Counted from the first letter of the stretch, positions 47,136 to 58,240 are shown. The stretch: DNA of 64,000 bases from Aquilaria yunnanensis (GCA_039654915.1 CM077600.1:33613992-33677991), one strand, 5' to 3'. Numbers and translations are program-made. The notes: generated by a model from the letters alone, not told the origin.

Positions 47136-47471
47136 GCTAATTCATTTTAATTTAAGTTAATTGACTTATTTTTTATTTTTACATATTTTTTTCCTGAAAC
47201 CAATTTTATTTGAAAACTAATATTATATAAATGCAATAATCCATTTGAAAGTAAATTTTCATGATGTTGTTAAATTTTTATGATATTTTTTTAATGCCCT
47301 AAACTAGAAAAAAATCATAAAAATTAGTAATATTATAAAAATTATATTTTCAATGAATTATTATAGCTACATAATATTAGCTTTTAATTAAAATTAGTTC
47401 CGAGTAAAAAAGATGTAAGAATAAAAATAAATTATTTTGGAGTTAATTGACTTAAGTTAAAACGAATTGGG
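47136..47471. mobile_element. AT-rich MITE, family A copy 4
   Basis: About 336 bp. The left end GCTAATTCATTTTAATTTAA and the right end (reversed) GCCCAATTCGTTTTAACTTA are inverted repeats, followed on both sides by AAGTTAATTGACTTA/AAGTCAATTAACTCC. The same internal landmarks as the three other copies are present. Confidence 0.75.
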
Positions 47472-48099
47472 CATTATTAGTTTCTAAAATCTCATTTTTT
47501 ATCCTATTAATCTCAAAAATTTATTATATAGAGATTAAACCTGATTTTAGGTTAGCTCCAAATCTCAATTTTTTTTTTTTATTTTCATGTACAAGTTTAG
47601 TTTATCAATAGTTAAACCCACTTAACTATAAATTTTTATCTCTTCATCGCCAAACTTTATTTATTATTTAATGATTATTATACTGCATTTATATTAAATG
47701 CTACCACATATTGAATCACTGCAACTCCAGAGTTTTGCATTTTACCTTTTTGGTTCTCACACTTTTATTTTAGACAATTGACTCTTTGAATTGTAGTATT
47801 TTAATTTCTAAAACATTATTATTTATCTTTCTAAGCTACAAATTTTATTTATTTATGATCAAGGGACCAAACAACAAATTGTCACTGCAATGCTCGACCA
47901 ATCACCCTAGTTAATTACTATATTTAATGCTTGTAGATAGAATACTTAAGCACTGGTAATAAAAGAATATAAACAGCAAAACTAACGTCGATGGAACTTT
48001 AGAGAAAGCAATAACTTCGATGGGAAGAAAAAATTTGTCATAGGACAAACAAAGTCCCTGGGCGAAAAAGAACAGAACTTTCAATTCGGTTATTAATTG
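47472..48099. other. AT-rich spacer, no gene seen
   Basis: No gene or paired repeat was identified with confidence. Confidence 0.4.
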
Positions 48100-48334
48100 C
48101 TTCATCCGTTCCATATTTTTTATACTATTTACTTTTTAGCAATTAATGTATAATTTTTTATTTTTAACATTTTAGTATATAAATTAAGAATTTATATATA
48201 AGAATGATAAATCAATACATATAGTTTCTAAATATATTTTTTTTAATTTTTTTTTGAATAAATATTAATATAAATAAATTCAAGTCAAACAAAATGAAAA
48301 AGTTAAATGGTACAAAAAATATGGAATGGGGGAG
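48100..48334. mobile_element. Stowaway-like MITE, 235 bp
   Basis: The left end CTTCATCCGTTCCATATTTT and the right end (reversed) CTCCCCCATTCCATATTTTT are inverted repeats of about 40 bp. A TA flanks the right end (48335-48336); the left flank is TG, probably a mutated TA. It is short, AT-rich and non-coding. Confidence 0.7.
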
Positions 48335-48336
48335 TA

Positions 48337-49485
48337 AAATTTTAACAAAGTGCGGGGAAAAATTGAGTAATCTCTAATTGCCTCGTGAATTTTATGTTTT
48401 TGCTTGATAAAAATTCTGCTTCCTTTATTTTTTTTTTTCATTTTCTTTTTTAGGGATAAAAAGATAACCATGTCATATAAATATTGTGCTTTAATATTGC
48501 CCATTTCGTTGGCTCCTTATAAGAATTGAAGATCTTTGGTTTCATTTTAAGTGTGAAATACTCCAAAATGTCTTCTTCAATCAACGCCTTAGAAATTTCA
48601 ACTTAGATGCACCGTATGTAGATATAATGCTCATTTGGGTATATGTGTCTAAATTGAATATCTTATGTTCAACATTTCAAACATCACATTATAATCTGAA
48701 GCTTTTTGTAAAGATGCATTTTAATACATTTCTAATGTCATTGATGGAAGATGTGCCTACATGTGATGTGAGATGATCTTGGTTAGCATATCATGTGGCA
48801 ATAACTAGATTATTGTTTTCTTATTTTTATTGAAAAAATTTTCATTAATTTTAAATGATCTATTTTTTATTGATGAGAGCACAAGGAACTCAAACAACAA
48901 TCATATATAAATATAGATCCTAAAACATAAATCTGGACTCCATAATTAGTTTCTTAAGAATTAAAAAAATTGTGTCTTTTAGTTTCTCACAAACATAAAT
49001 CCAGACTCCAACAATCAGACAAACAGAATGGTACTTCAATGATAGAATCATAAGAGTAATATGATTTAAGGATGAAATCTCAATCCAATCATGAAGAGTA
49101 AATAACAATTAGTAATTTTTCCTTTTTCTTATTTTTTTGAAATGTTATATCATTAAAATCGCACAAATGCCGCTAAATACAAATATAGTTTTGCATACAC
49201 GGTCACGCATTCAGTTTTTAGTATACGTACCAAAAACAATTGTAAGTACATATTTGCATCTTCCCATAAAAATGAAAAGAAACATGGAAAAAAATTGCCA
49301 AAAAAGGCCTTTTATGGCCGTTCCAAAGTAATTTGGCTAGTCTCGATTTATATTGTTTGGGTTTCATTATGTTAGATTTAAAGAGGATAATATGATTGGC
49401 AAGGAAAGTTTGATCAAATACGCTTCTATTGCCCTCAAAACTCTTAGTCTTCAGAACTGCCCACATTTTATGTGCTTACAATTCT
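48337..49485. other. AT-rich spacer, no gene seen
   Basis: No coding similarity was recognised; the short ORFs lack family motifs. Confidence 0.45.
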
Positions 49486-49494
49486 TTTTTACTT

Positions 49495-49844
49495 GGGTAA
49501 ATACTTTCAGTTGTCCCTAAACTATACCCAAGTTACTTATTCGTCCCTAAATTATCATGTGTTGCATCACTTGTCCTAAAATTATTTAATTTTGCTATTT
49601 AATCCTATCGTCAACTACATCGTTAAATATAAACGGAAAAATGACGTGATCGCTGATGTGGCATAGAAAAATGATGTGGCTGCTGATGTGGCAACACTTT
49701 TCTGTCTATATTTAACGGTTTAGTTGATAGCAGGTTGAAATAATAACAATTAAATAGTTTCAGGATGAGTGATGCAATACATGATAGTTTGGAGATGAAT
49801 AAGCAACATGGACATAGTTTAGGGACAACTAAAAATATTTATGC
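49495..49844. mobile_element. foldback/MULE-like MITE, 350 bp
   Basis: The arms of about 170 bp pair almost end to end. The left has GGTAAATACTTTCAGTTGTC and the right, reversed, GCATAAATATTTTTAGTTGT. Both contain ccctaaactat, atcatgt-ttgcatcac, accgttaaatata-type and gctgatgtggca blocks. The flanking 9-mers tttttactt and tttttattt match at 8 of 9 positions. Confidence 0.75.
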
Positions 49845-50039
49845 TTTTTATTTTTTTGTTAAGTTATACAGTTGCAAGTATTTAAGTAAGAAAAATTTTC
49901 ATTTCAATTTTCATTCAAGATCACTAAAGTTTTAAACTTTTTTTTTGAAATTAAAGTTGGGACTTGATAATTATAAGTGTAAGCGATAAATAAATGAGTA
50001 AATCATGCTTTGTAAGGGATGAATTAGGCTGAGGCTGAA

Positions 50040-50179
50040 TGCTGTCCGTTTATTACCGTAGGGAATGGACTAAACTGCTTACCTTTTTAAAGTTCAGGGG
50101 CCAGGTTTTAGTCAGTGTTGAGTTTTGGACCAACTCGCTCGAGTTGGGTAAGTTCAGGGGCTTATTCTGTAGTTAGGCC
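50040..50179. mobile_element. solo MULE-type terminal repeat
   Basis: Reversed, it begins GGCCTAACTACAGAATAAGC and contains CTCGAGCGAGTTGGTCC, matching CTCGAGCGAGTTAGTC in the end of the element at 25635. No partner arm was found nearby. It ends about 20-30 bases before the leader of the MUSTANG gene. Confidence 0.55.
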
Positions 50180-50189
50180 AGTAGAAAAC

Positions 50190-51510
50190 AAGAAAAGTGA
50201 ACATATATGCTTCTGTCATTTGGAAGCCCCCAACAAAACTAAAAGGGCCAAAAGAGGAAATCCAAAAAGCCCATAAACAGAACTTGAGCGCAGCCCTAGA
50301 AATGCCCTCGATCCATCAACACTTTGACCTAAATGACCCGCAATTCGTCTCTCGCAATCACTTCCGTCTCCTGCATTTCCCTTATCAACCCTCGCCGCTC
50401 TGCCTCTTCTGCCCCTGTAATTCCTCCAATCTGCACTGCCCTTCTGCTTCCCCAAACCCCAATTCCCCATTTTCTCCCGCTTTTTACCCGCCAATTATAA
50501 AGCTCCGTCTTTTCAAATTTTCGCTTTTCCCACCTCTTCCGCTCTCTCCCCTCAATCGCTGACCCCAATTCTTCGATCTTGTCGTCGCTTTGCTCTTCTT
50601 TTCCGGTTGCGCTGTTCTTAGCTCCGTGGAGTGTGGAAGCTTGGCCTTTGGTTTCGGTTTCAGCTGCGGGCTTGATTTGGATTTTGTGCGGCTTCTGTTT
50701 ATTGACTTGTTATTTTGAGGTGAGGAAGAAGGAATTTTGTCTGGTCTGGTGTTTTTCTTATTTATGCTTGTTCGTGCTTGATGGTTTGTTTTGGTTGCTC
50801 CTTCGAAGGCTTTGTTCACTTGGTTCAGTTTGTCAACTCCAACTTTAGATGGAGGGATCGAATTGATATGCTTTTAAAGGTTTCGACTTCTGTTTTGGCT
50901 TATTTTTATCATTTTCTTCATTTTCTGGCAGTTTCAGGAGCATTTCTTTGAACTCGCTTTGAAAGTTGCTTGTTTTTTTTTTTTTTGATAAAAGAAGTCC
51001 TTTGTTATTCTTTCAGTATGAACCTTCGTTTACTCGCTTAGAAACTGAAGCAAAAAAAGAAAGGTTGTGGTTTAGAATTTCTGGAACGTATAAGCATTTG
51101 CCAGGGCGCACGCACACAAACATTTAGTTTGCCTTCGCTTATGATTGCCGAATATGCTTATGCAAAAGACTGCTTCCTGGTCCTGTTTGTGCTACTTGCT
51201 GTCACTAGGTTCTTAGGCTTTTAGGCTATATGATTACTTCGAAGAAGGGTAATTCATTTTGAAGGGAAAATAAAATACAAGTTTGGAAGATGGAGTTAAC
51301 TTATTCTTCTTCTTCTTCTTTTTGAAGAAAAAAAAAACACTTCCCAGTATTTCATGCGCCATTCATTTGTAGTTTGGTCGTGAATAATACTTTGTTGGCT
51401 GGCATCTGCAGATGAAGCTGGAGATCAGATTGACCAAGAGTCAGGTTGTGAACTGGTAGTTTCTTTTGCAGCTTGTTCCAGCACTTGCTTCGCTGTGGTT
51501 GTTTTGTACA
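50190..51510 (+). promoter_or_regulatory. promoter-proximal region, 5' UTR exon and leader intron of the MUSTANG gene
   Basis: A GC-richer leader (about 50290-50719) ends at a strong donor (TTTGAG|GTGAGG). The intron can end at either of two acceptors: CATCTGCAG (51411) or TTTTGCAG (51471). Use of the first retains a short upstream ORF (ATG at 51412, 15 codons, stop TAG at 51457-51459) before the main start. Use of the second removes it. The small ORFs on both strands in the leader have no family features. Confidence 0.55.
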
Positions 51511-53742
51511 ATGGCTAATCATGATTTAATTCATGGACAAAGCCATAACTTAGCACTTGGGCACAATCAGCAACTAGTGCCAGGACATAATCATAGCTTG
51601 GGAATGGTTCAGAAACATGATGTGGAAATAGGAAAACCCCAGGAGGATCACATGGGTCTAGGCGAGAATCATGACAATGAACTTGGTTTAGGGCATTCTC
51701 ATGACCATGATGAGTTGGAATTAGACCAAAACCATGACCAAGAAGATAACGAAAGTCATCATTATCGGCATGATACTGAATTGAGCGTGGACCGAAAACC
51801 TGATCATGGTCACCATGAGTTGTCTTTATCCGAGAACAATGAATTGGTTGTTTCAGAAAATCAAGAACTTGATGAAAATCTTGCATTATCATTGGTTGAA
51901 AACCCAGAGATGGAGATGGAACCTTCAGGTGATTTAGCTATTCAGTCTTCAAATCAGTTGATGATCAATAGTCCTCAAATCCTCCAAATTCGCGCTTCAC
52001 ATCCAAGTTTTCAGCTGTCAGTGGGTCAAGAGTTCCCAGATGTCAAAAGCTGCCGGAGGGCATTGAGAGATACAGCTATTGCCCTTCACTTTGAGATGCA
52101 GACCATAAAATCTGACAAAACCCGGTTTACTGCAAAATGCGCTAGTGAAGGGTGTCCATGGCGTATTCATGCAGCAAAACTCCCAGGTGTTCCTACGTTT
52201 ACTATCAGAACTATCCATGAGACACATACATGTGGAGGGATTGCACATCTTGGGCATCAACAAGCCTCTGTTCAGTGGGTTGCTAATTCAGTTGAGCAGC
52301 GACTGAGAGAGAACCCCAATTATAAGCCAAAAGAGATATTGGAAGAGATCCACAAGGCTCATGGTATAACCTTGTCATACAAGCAAGCTTGGCGCGGCAA
52401 GGAGCGTATAATGGCTGCCATGCGTGGATCTTTTGAGGAAGGGTATCGCTTGCTTCCACAGTATTGTGAACAGGTTAAGCGGACCAACCCTGGGAGTATT
52501 GCATCAGTTCATGCAAATCCGACAGATAATTGTTTCCAGCGTCTCTTTATTTCATTCCAAGCTTCAATTTATGGTTTTCTGAATGGTTGTCGGCCACTCC
52601 TTGGGCTTGATAGGATGTTTTTGAAAAACAAGTACCTTGGCACTCTGCTTCTTGCTTCAGGATTTGATGGAGATGGTGCTTTGTTTCCATTGGCATTTGG
52701 TGTTGTTGATGAGGAAAATGATGACAACTGGATGTGGTTTCTTTCTGAACTCCATAACCTACTTGAACTTAATACTGAAAACATGCCTAGGCTTACTATT
52801 TTGTCTGATAGACAAAAAGGCATTGTAGATGGGGTTGAAGCTAACTTCCCTACTGCTTTTCATGGATTTTGCATGCGTCACTTGAGCGAAAGCTTCAGGA
52901 AAGAGTTTAATAATACTATGCTTGTCAACCTTCTGTGGGAAGCTGCACATGCCCTTACAGTGATTGAGTTTGAAGCTAAAATTCTTGAGATTGAAGAGAT
53001 ATCACAAGATGCTGCATATTGGATCAGACGAATACCACCTCGGCTCTGGGCAACTGCTTATTTTGAAGGGACACGATTTGGGCATCTTACAGCAAACATA
53101 ATAGAATCGTTAAATTCATGGATTTCAGAAGCCTCTGGACTTCCTATAATTCAGATGATGGAATGCATCAGAAGGCAGCTGATGACTTGGTTTAATGAGC
53201 GCAGGGAAACAAGTGTGCAATGGACATCAATTCTTGTGCCTTCTGCTGAGAGGCGTGTTGCAGAGGCTCTTGAACGTGCACGCACTTATCAGGTGCTTCG
53301 TGCTAATGAAGCTGAATTTGAGGTTATATCTCATGAGGGAACAAATATTGTGGATATTCGTAACCGCTGTTGTCTCTGCCGGGGATGGCAGCTCTATGGA
53401 TTGCCCTGTGCACATGCGGTGGCTGCACTTCTTTCTTGCAGGCAGAATGTCCATCGTTTTACAGAGAGTTGTTTCACTGTCGCTACCTACAGGAAAACAT
53501 ATTCTCAAACCATTCATCCAATTCCTGACAAAAGTCTCTGGAAGGAGTTGTCTGAGGGGGATCCAAATGTCAGCAAAGCTGTTGAGATTGTAATCAATCC
53601 ACCCAAGTCACTCAGGCCCCCTGGTCGGCCAAGAAAGAAACGTGTTCGAGCAGAGGATCGAGGACGTGTGAAACGAGTAGTACATTGTAGTCGTTGCAAC
53701 CAAACAGGCCACTTTAGGACAACATGTGCAGCACCTATTTGA
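51511..53742 (+). CDS. MUG1: MUSTANG domesticated Mutator-like transposase
   Basis: 743 aa in one coding exon. MUSTANG genes are host genes derived from MULE transposases and kept across flowering plants. I start at MANHDLIHGQSHNLALG (51511) because the upstream part of the open frame crosses a splice acceptor. Residues 1-150 hold repeated His/Asn/Leu-rich units (GHNHSLG, GHSHDHDELELDQNHDQ). A MuDR-type N-terminal zinc-binding-like region follows (CASEGCPWRIHA, about 215). The MULE catalytic core has Asp367 in LGLDRMFLKNKY, Asp433 in LSDRQKGIVDG and Glu near 530 in NIIESLNSW; which Glu would complete a DDE triad is uncertain. There is a SWIM zinc finger at about 620-640 (CCLCRGWQLYGLPCAHA) and a CCHC knuckle at 725-738 (CSRCNQTGHFRTTC). 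There is no PB1 domain, which fits the MUG-A group. No terminal inverted repeats bound the gene. The MUG1 symbol rests on neighbour order. Confidence 0.92.
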   Translation: MANHDLIHGQSHNLALGHNQQLVPGHNHSLGMVQKHDVEIGKPQEDHMGLGENHDNELGLGHSHDHDELELDQNHDQEDNESHHYRHDTELSVDRKPDHGHHELSLSENNELVVSENQELDENLALSLVENPEMEMEPSGDLAIQSSNQLMINSPQILQIRASHPSFQLSVGQEFPDVKSCRRALRDTAIALHFEMQTIKSDKTRFTAKCASEGCPWRIHAAKLPGVPTFTIRTIHETHTCGGIAHLGHQQASVQWVANSVEQRLRENPNYKPKEILEEIHKAHGITLSYKQAWRGKERIMAAMRGSFEEGYRLLPQYCEQVKRTNPGSIASVHANPTDNCFQRLFISFQASIYGFLNGCRPLLGLDRMFLKNKYLGTLLLASGFDGDGALFPLAFGVVDEENDDNWMWFLSELHNLLELNTENMPRLTILSDRQKGIVDGVEANFPTAFHGFCMRHLSESFRKEFNNTMLVNLLWEAAHALTVIEFEAKILEIEEISQDAAYWIRRIPPRLWATAYFEGTRFGHLTANIIESLNSWISEASGLPIIQMMECIRRQLMTWFNERRETSVQWTSILVPSAERRVAEALERARTYQVLRANEAEFEVISHEGTNIVDIRNRCCLCRGWQLYGLPCAHAVAALLSCRQNVHRFTESCFTVATYRKTYSQTIHPIPDKSLWKELSEGDPNVSKAVEIVINPPKSLRPPGRPRKKRVRAEDRGRVKRVVHCSRCNQTGHFRTTCAAPI

Positions 53743-54747
53743 TTTCTAAATCTGACGGTTGAGAGTTTCTTTGCTGCTAGAGATATCCTGGATAATATCC
53801 AACATGTGAAAAGGGTAAATGTTTCTGCTTGAGTTATCATTAGTTTTAGTTTGGCAGGTAGGTGTTTTTATTTTTCTTGTGAAATTTATGTACACTGTGC
53901 TCGTTGGCAGCTATTACTAGTCTGATATGAATGTTTGCCATGAGAATAAATTGATTATCTGTGTCTCATTCTTTGGTTTCTATGCTTGTGTTTCATATCG
54001 TCAAACTATCTGTGTGTTATCACTTACCAGTAATCTTCAGTTCAGGTTGAATGCTCGTTTCTCTCACTGCTATTGATTGCAATGTGCGCGGCTAGAAAGA
54101 ATTTGCTAGTTTTACTGTTAACTATTGACAGAGATGTTGATGATTTTAATTATAACACTGGGAGAGCCGCAATTGGAGGAGTAAATGGTAACAGAAACCA
54201 TTGGCATTGCCTGGGCCTTTGCGGGAAGTAGACTATGAGCGAGGTCTATATCCAGGGTTTACTTGACGCTAATGGCTAGTACCCAATTGTAGCAGAACTC
54301 TAGCAGTCTAGCTGCTGGATAACAAAATGCACTGGCATTTTAGTGTTGGAACTAACAAATGCTAGGAAAATATCCTTTCTTAGGTTAGGAAATGGGCATG
54401 GGCAGTTCCCTTAGGATCGCTTTCATCTTTGTTTCCACCGGCCGGGCTTTCAATAGAGAAGGCTGGCTGCTTGAAAGGTTACTGTTGCAGTCCCCGTCTC
54501 CAGCCGGTAATGTACTCTTCGCCTATCCTCAAATTTCCCTTCCATCATTCTTCAATTCTGTTCCTTCAGAGCGCATTTATGAGAGAGGTAGTAATTTACA
54601 TTAGGAAAACGTGGAAAAAAGTACTTCGTGCGACATATGGAGAACAAGTCAAAGCCCTTTTATGAGCGTACTAGTAATTAAAGACTAGTACGAAATAGAA
54701 AGTCCCTTGCATCCCTCCTCAATCTCTGAAGTTGTGCAATTTGGCAC
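53743..54747. other. MUSTANG 3' UTR and spacer
   Basis: A polyadenylation-type AATAAA lies at 53945-53950. No gene was recognised to the right; the overlapping ORFs at 54392-54665 show no family motif. Confidence 0.5.
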
Positions 54748-55198
54748 TTAATTCTCTAATGGATCAGCAAACCAGACAGTGTGGCGAGCTAACTTCATGA
54801 AACTGATTAGCATCAACGCCAGCAAAGCCAGCCCAATTGATGGGGCAAACACTAGGTACATAGAACCCTCAAAGATGCTGTAAAAGCGTTAGCGGCCTTT
54901 CTTTCAAAATATGCTGTGCCATTTTCTTTATAGCCTCCAGGCATCGTGAAGGCTGCTCGAAAAGTGACTCTGGGAATTAGTGCAGCAACCAGTAGATGCG
55001 TTTCAAGTCTACACTTTGCCTTCTCGTAGGAATGCTCACCCTTACCCGTCTTTTCTTTTTCTCGAGGTGGGATAGTGTTAGTATTTTCTTGATTTCTTCC
55101 ATCTCTATTTGAAAGGCGGGTCTGGATATGGATTTGGGAGCCCAGTAACGACCATGTTCCTTTTAACCAGTACCCATTTTTGCCACTGAAAAGGAGGG
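54748..55198 (-). pseudogene. broken duplicate of the ANK-PGG last exon
   Basis: It begins at a CTTCAG acceptor (55199) just as exon 3 of the intact gene does, followed by GYWLKGTW versus GYWLEGAG. It has LVAALIPRVTFRAAFTMPGG, the PGG motif, at about 54990-54930. A frameshift near 54880 moves the rest into another frame (SIFEGSMYLVFAPSIGLALL, FMKLARHTVWFADPLEN, stop at 54748). A second shift lies near the 5' end. No ankyrin exons accompany it. It is a decayed tandem partial copy of the neighbouring gene or of a lost paralogue. Confidence 0.82.
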
Positions 55199-55729
55199 CT
55201 GAAGGAGGCAACCAATACGTTAGTTCATGTAAGTGTAATAGTAAGGATGCAAAATAATATGTTCTTCAGTCTTTTGGAGCAAGAAATGAAAATGCTCTAC
55301 TATCCTTACAAGCTGTTCTCGGTAATTATGTATTTATGTCAATTTTAGCCTAAAGTTTTTTATTATTTCAATACAGTGATTAGTTGTTATAAAAGAAGAT
55401 GTTACATGACATTTTAGACTACATGGCTATATTACATCAATTTAGAAGATGTCAAATTACCAAGTTTCGTTCAATATAATGAAGAAACTAACTAAAGAGA
55501 CTCGGGCGGGACATGTGTTACGAGGTAGGGGACTTTATGATAACATAAGTTGAGATAAGAGACCACCTTAAAACAAACATTAAAGTTAAGGATTGCGAAC
55601 GAATTTTATCCTTAAAACGTGTATAAATAGATCATTACATATAGTGGCAAACATTACGTTGCACACACTAAGGATAAATCCTCTTGGGGTACAAGTTAAA
55701 AGACATGGATATGTGAAAATTACTTGGTT
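55199..55729. other. spacer, no gene seen
   Basis: AT-rich sequence; only the 3' UTR of the ANK-PGG gene is expected at the right end. Confidence 0.45.
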
Positions 55730-57913
55730 TTATGTTTTATAGTTGGGTGCGGTAACTGTGTCTAGTTTGAAGCTCGCCATAAGATGACGAAACAGAAACC
55801 TCCTGGCAGATTCCCTTGCTCGCTCGATACGAGGATTCCCCGTTCGATTTGCAACTGGATCAACAAAGGAAACGACATTATGAGCCAGCACCATCACTCC
55901 TAGACATAGAAAAGCTAGGACAGCCAAAAAGATGGACGGCGAAAGCACCAAGAGAATGGCGAAAGAGAAGGCCAAGCTCAAGGCTAGGATGTCCAAGTAA
56001 AGCAGAACCTGCACCAGAAGTGCATATCGGAGGGGCCCCCTCTGGCCGATGGGAGAAGTCGCCCACTGGATCACGACCACAGCTATGGACAAGTAGAATG
56101 CTGTAGTGTTAAAGAACACGTACGCGGCAAAGCCCAGCTTGCCAATGAAGTTGGCCGTGTGATGGTCATCCGAGTAGCCCCCAGGCATGGTGAAGGTTGC
56201 TTGGAATGTGACGGTTGCGATCAGGATTGCTACCAGCTGTTGTGTTTGGAACATGAACATCGCTCCTTCCTCTTCTTTCTTCTCCCGCAAGGCATTGATT
56301 TCCTGCTCCATATCTCCCACGTCTTTCTGTTCTTTCTTGTCCTGCAAGGCATTGCTTTTCTGCTCCCTGTCTCCCATGTCTTTCTCCTCAACCCTTCTCC
56401 GCCAATACTCGTTCACCCATTTTTGTCTGCCTACTAATCTACCAGCCCCTTCCAACCAGTAACCAATCATTGTAGCTCTCATCGAGGGCTGAATAATTAT
56501 ATATCAAGAACATAAATATATAATCACCACCAATTACTTATGGTAAGTAATCTGATGCTAGCTAAATTCTTAAACTCCACGAGAGAAAAGTAAGATTAGG
56601 CACCTGCTGGAATTGAAGATAGAAAGTGTCAGAAGGTGTTAACGAGTCTTTATTCAAGGCCGTCCTCTCAGTACCCTTCAAGGCTGCTATGACTGACGCA
56701 ATAAAGTAATACCTATTGAGGACAGCTAGGTGCAGCGCTGTGTTTCCATTCTCATCTTTCTCGTTTATGATGTTAAGCATTCGCGGCAATTGCAGAACTG
56801 GAACAAACAAGTCCTGTTGGTCATGTAACCCCAGGACCGCGTGGTGAAGTGCTGTCCGACCCTTGAGATCGACCGATTCATAAATATCAGGACAGACACA
56901 CAGCATTTGTTCCATTATTTTAACAAAACCGGCATGCGCAGCGATGTGGAATGGGGAGGCTCCATCTTCAGCAGCGGCAAGATGAGCAGCAGAGCTGTCC
57001 GTAAGGAGCAGAATTTTAGTTGCTGCAAGGCAACCGTATGAAGCTGCATAATGAAGTGGAGTCCATCCAATCCCATCAAACTCCCTTATCAGATCCGGGT
57101 TTTTATTCACCAGCGTTTCAATAATATCTGCCATTATATTAATTTGAACCAGCTAGTTATCAAGTTGAGAAAAATTATACATAAAGTAGCTAGCTTTTTA
57201 GCTTCAGAGGTCGGCAAATGTACGTCATGATGCTTGCTACTTATAAATGAATATGCTTTTACCAAACGAAGCCATGACAAGACATCTGTAGCTATACAGA
57301 CAGGACAGGAGGTAAGATTGATACCGTAGTGATGATGAATAACAGCTGAATGCAAAACTGTCTTGTTCTTATCTCCAAGCAGATCAGACGGCGAGGTTCT
57401 CTCCAAAAGAAACCTAGCAATGGTGGGGAAACCACAATCTACCGCGAGGGAAAGTGGGGTCGATTTCTCATTGTTGACCAAATCCAACAGTCCCACATCC
57501 TCTTCAACAAGAAGCTCCGTCACAGATAAGCTACGGTTCTTTACAGCAACATGCAGAGCCGTGTCTCCGTCTTTGGTCAACATCCTTAGATATGCAGCCT
57601 TATTTTCTCCATCTACACCATTCGCCCGAGAGACTAGAAGCTTGGCTATCTCCAAGTCACTGGCCCTTGCGGCAACATGGAGCGGGGACTCGTCTTTGAG
57701 GTTGCACTGGAACAGAAGCTTGGGGCACAAGTCGAGAATTTTGGTGCAGAAGTCGAGTTGGTGGCTCTGGACAGCAATGTGAATAGCGGTGTTGTTGCGA
57801 GGGGTGGCTTGGACCTCCAGAAGGTCGGGCTGAGTTGATATGGTTCCCTTGAGGAAATCCACGTTACCTGATTCAGCTGCTTCAAACAACTTCCCATCCA
57901 TCCCCATAATCAT
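55730..57913 (-). CDS. ankyrin-repeat protein with PGG membrane domain (ITN1/ACD6-like), 3 exons
   Basis: Plasma-membrane-type ankyrin protein; relatives act in salt, ABA and defence responses. Exons 57913-57325, 57127-56604 and 56488-55730 join with matching phases to 623 aa. Ankyrin repeats fill residues about 15-350 (AIHIAVQSHQLDF, SPLHVAARASDLEIAKLLV, TALHVAVKNRSLSVTELLV, TPLHYAASYGCLAATKILL, SPFHIAAHAGFVKI, TALHLAVLNRYY). A charged linker contains a tandem repeat of about 19 residues (KDMGDREQ and KDVGDMEQ units, about 406-444). The PGG domain starts at about 454 (LVAILIATVTFQATFTMPGG) and is followed by about four hydrophobic segments. The first ATG is at 57913, with another two codons in. 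A specific name is not justified. It looks intact. Confidence 0.92.
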
Positions 57914-58219
57914 AACAAATTCGCTGAAATTAATGGAACAGCTGGCTAGGGTGACTGGGCAGTTTAATTACGTACTATAAGAGGAGAAAATTTTAATTTC
58001 ATTTCATATAGAAATATCACTACATACAAAATACCAGGTACATTTATTTATTTATTGGGTAAGCACGTAGTTTGCCTGAATTGGAAGTAGAACAGCAAAA
58101 GGCAATTACCTTAAGGAGATTACTAAGTAGCGTTGCTTGCTGATGAATGGCCCAGGAAGGAGAAACCGACCAATCAAATCAAATCAAGTAGTACTGTATA
58201 TTAATTTGGTGGTCTTCCT

Positions 58220-58240
58220 CACTCACTTATAAAGGAGAAG
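58220..58240 (-). promoter_or_regulatory. TATA box candidate of the ANK-PGG gene
   Basis: The minus-strand sequence CTCCTTTATAAGTGAGTGAG lies about 315 bases upstream of the start codon, a plausible core promoter position with a short 5' UTR. Confidence 0.45.

Noticed and set aside
50197..50562. Overlapping ORFs on both strands before MUSTANG
   Set aside because: GC-rich leader sequence without a recognised domain; treated as 5' UTR.
51412..51471. A 33-base mini-exon extending the MUSTANG N-terminus in frame
   Set aside because: It would need a 27-base intron, too short for plant splicing; alternative acceptor use is more likely.
51466..51510. Upstream start for the MUSTANG protein (758-residue frame)
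   Set aside because: The frame opens at TTG, not ATG, and crosses a TTTTGCAG splice acceptor; the ATG at 51511 fits the family start.
53195..53593. 132-codon plus ORF in another frame
   Set aside because: Overlaps the conserved MUSTANG C-terminal coding region in a different frame.
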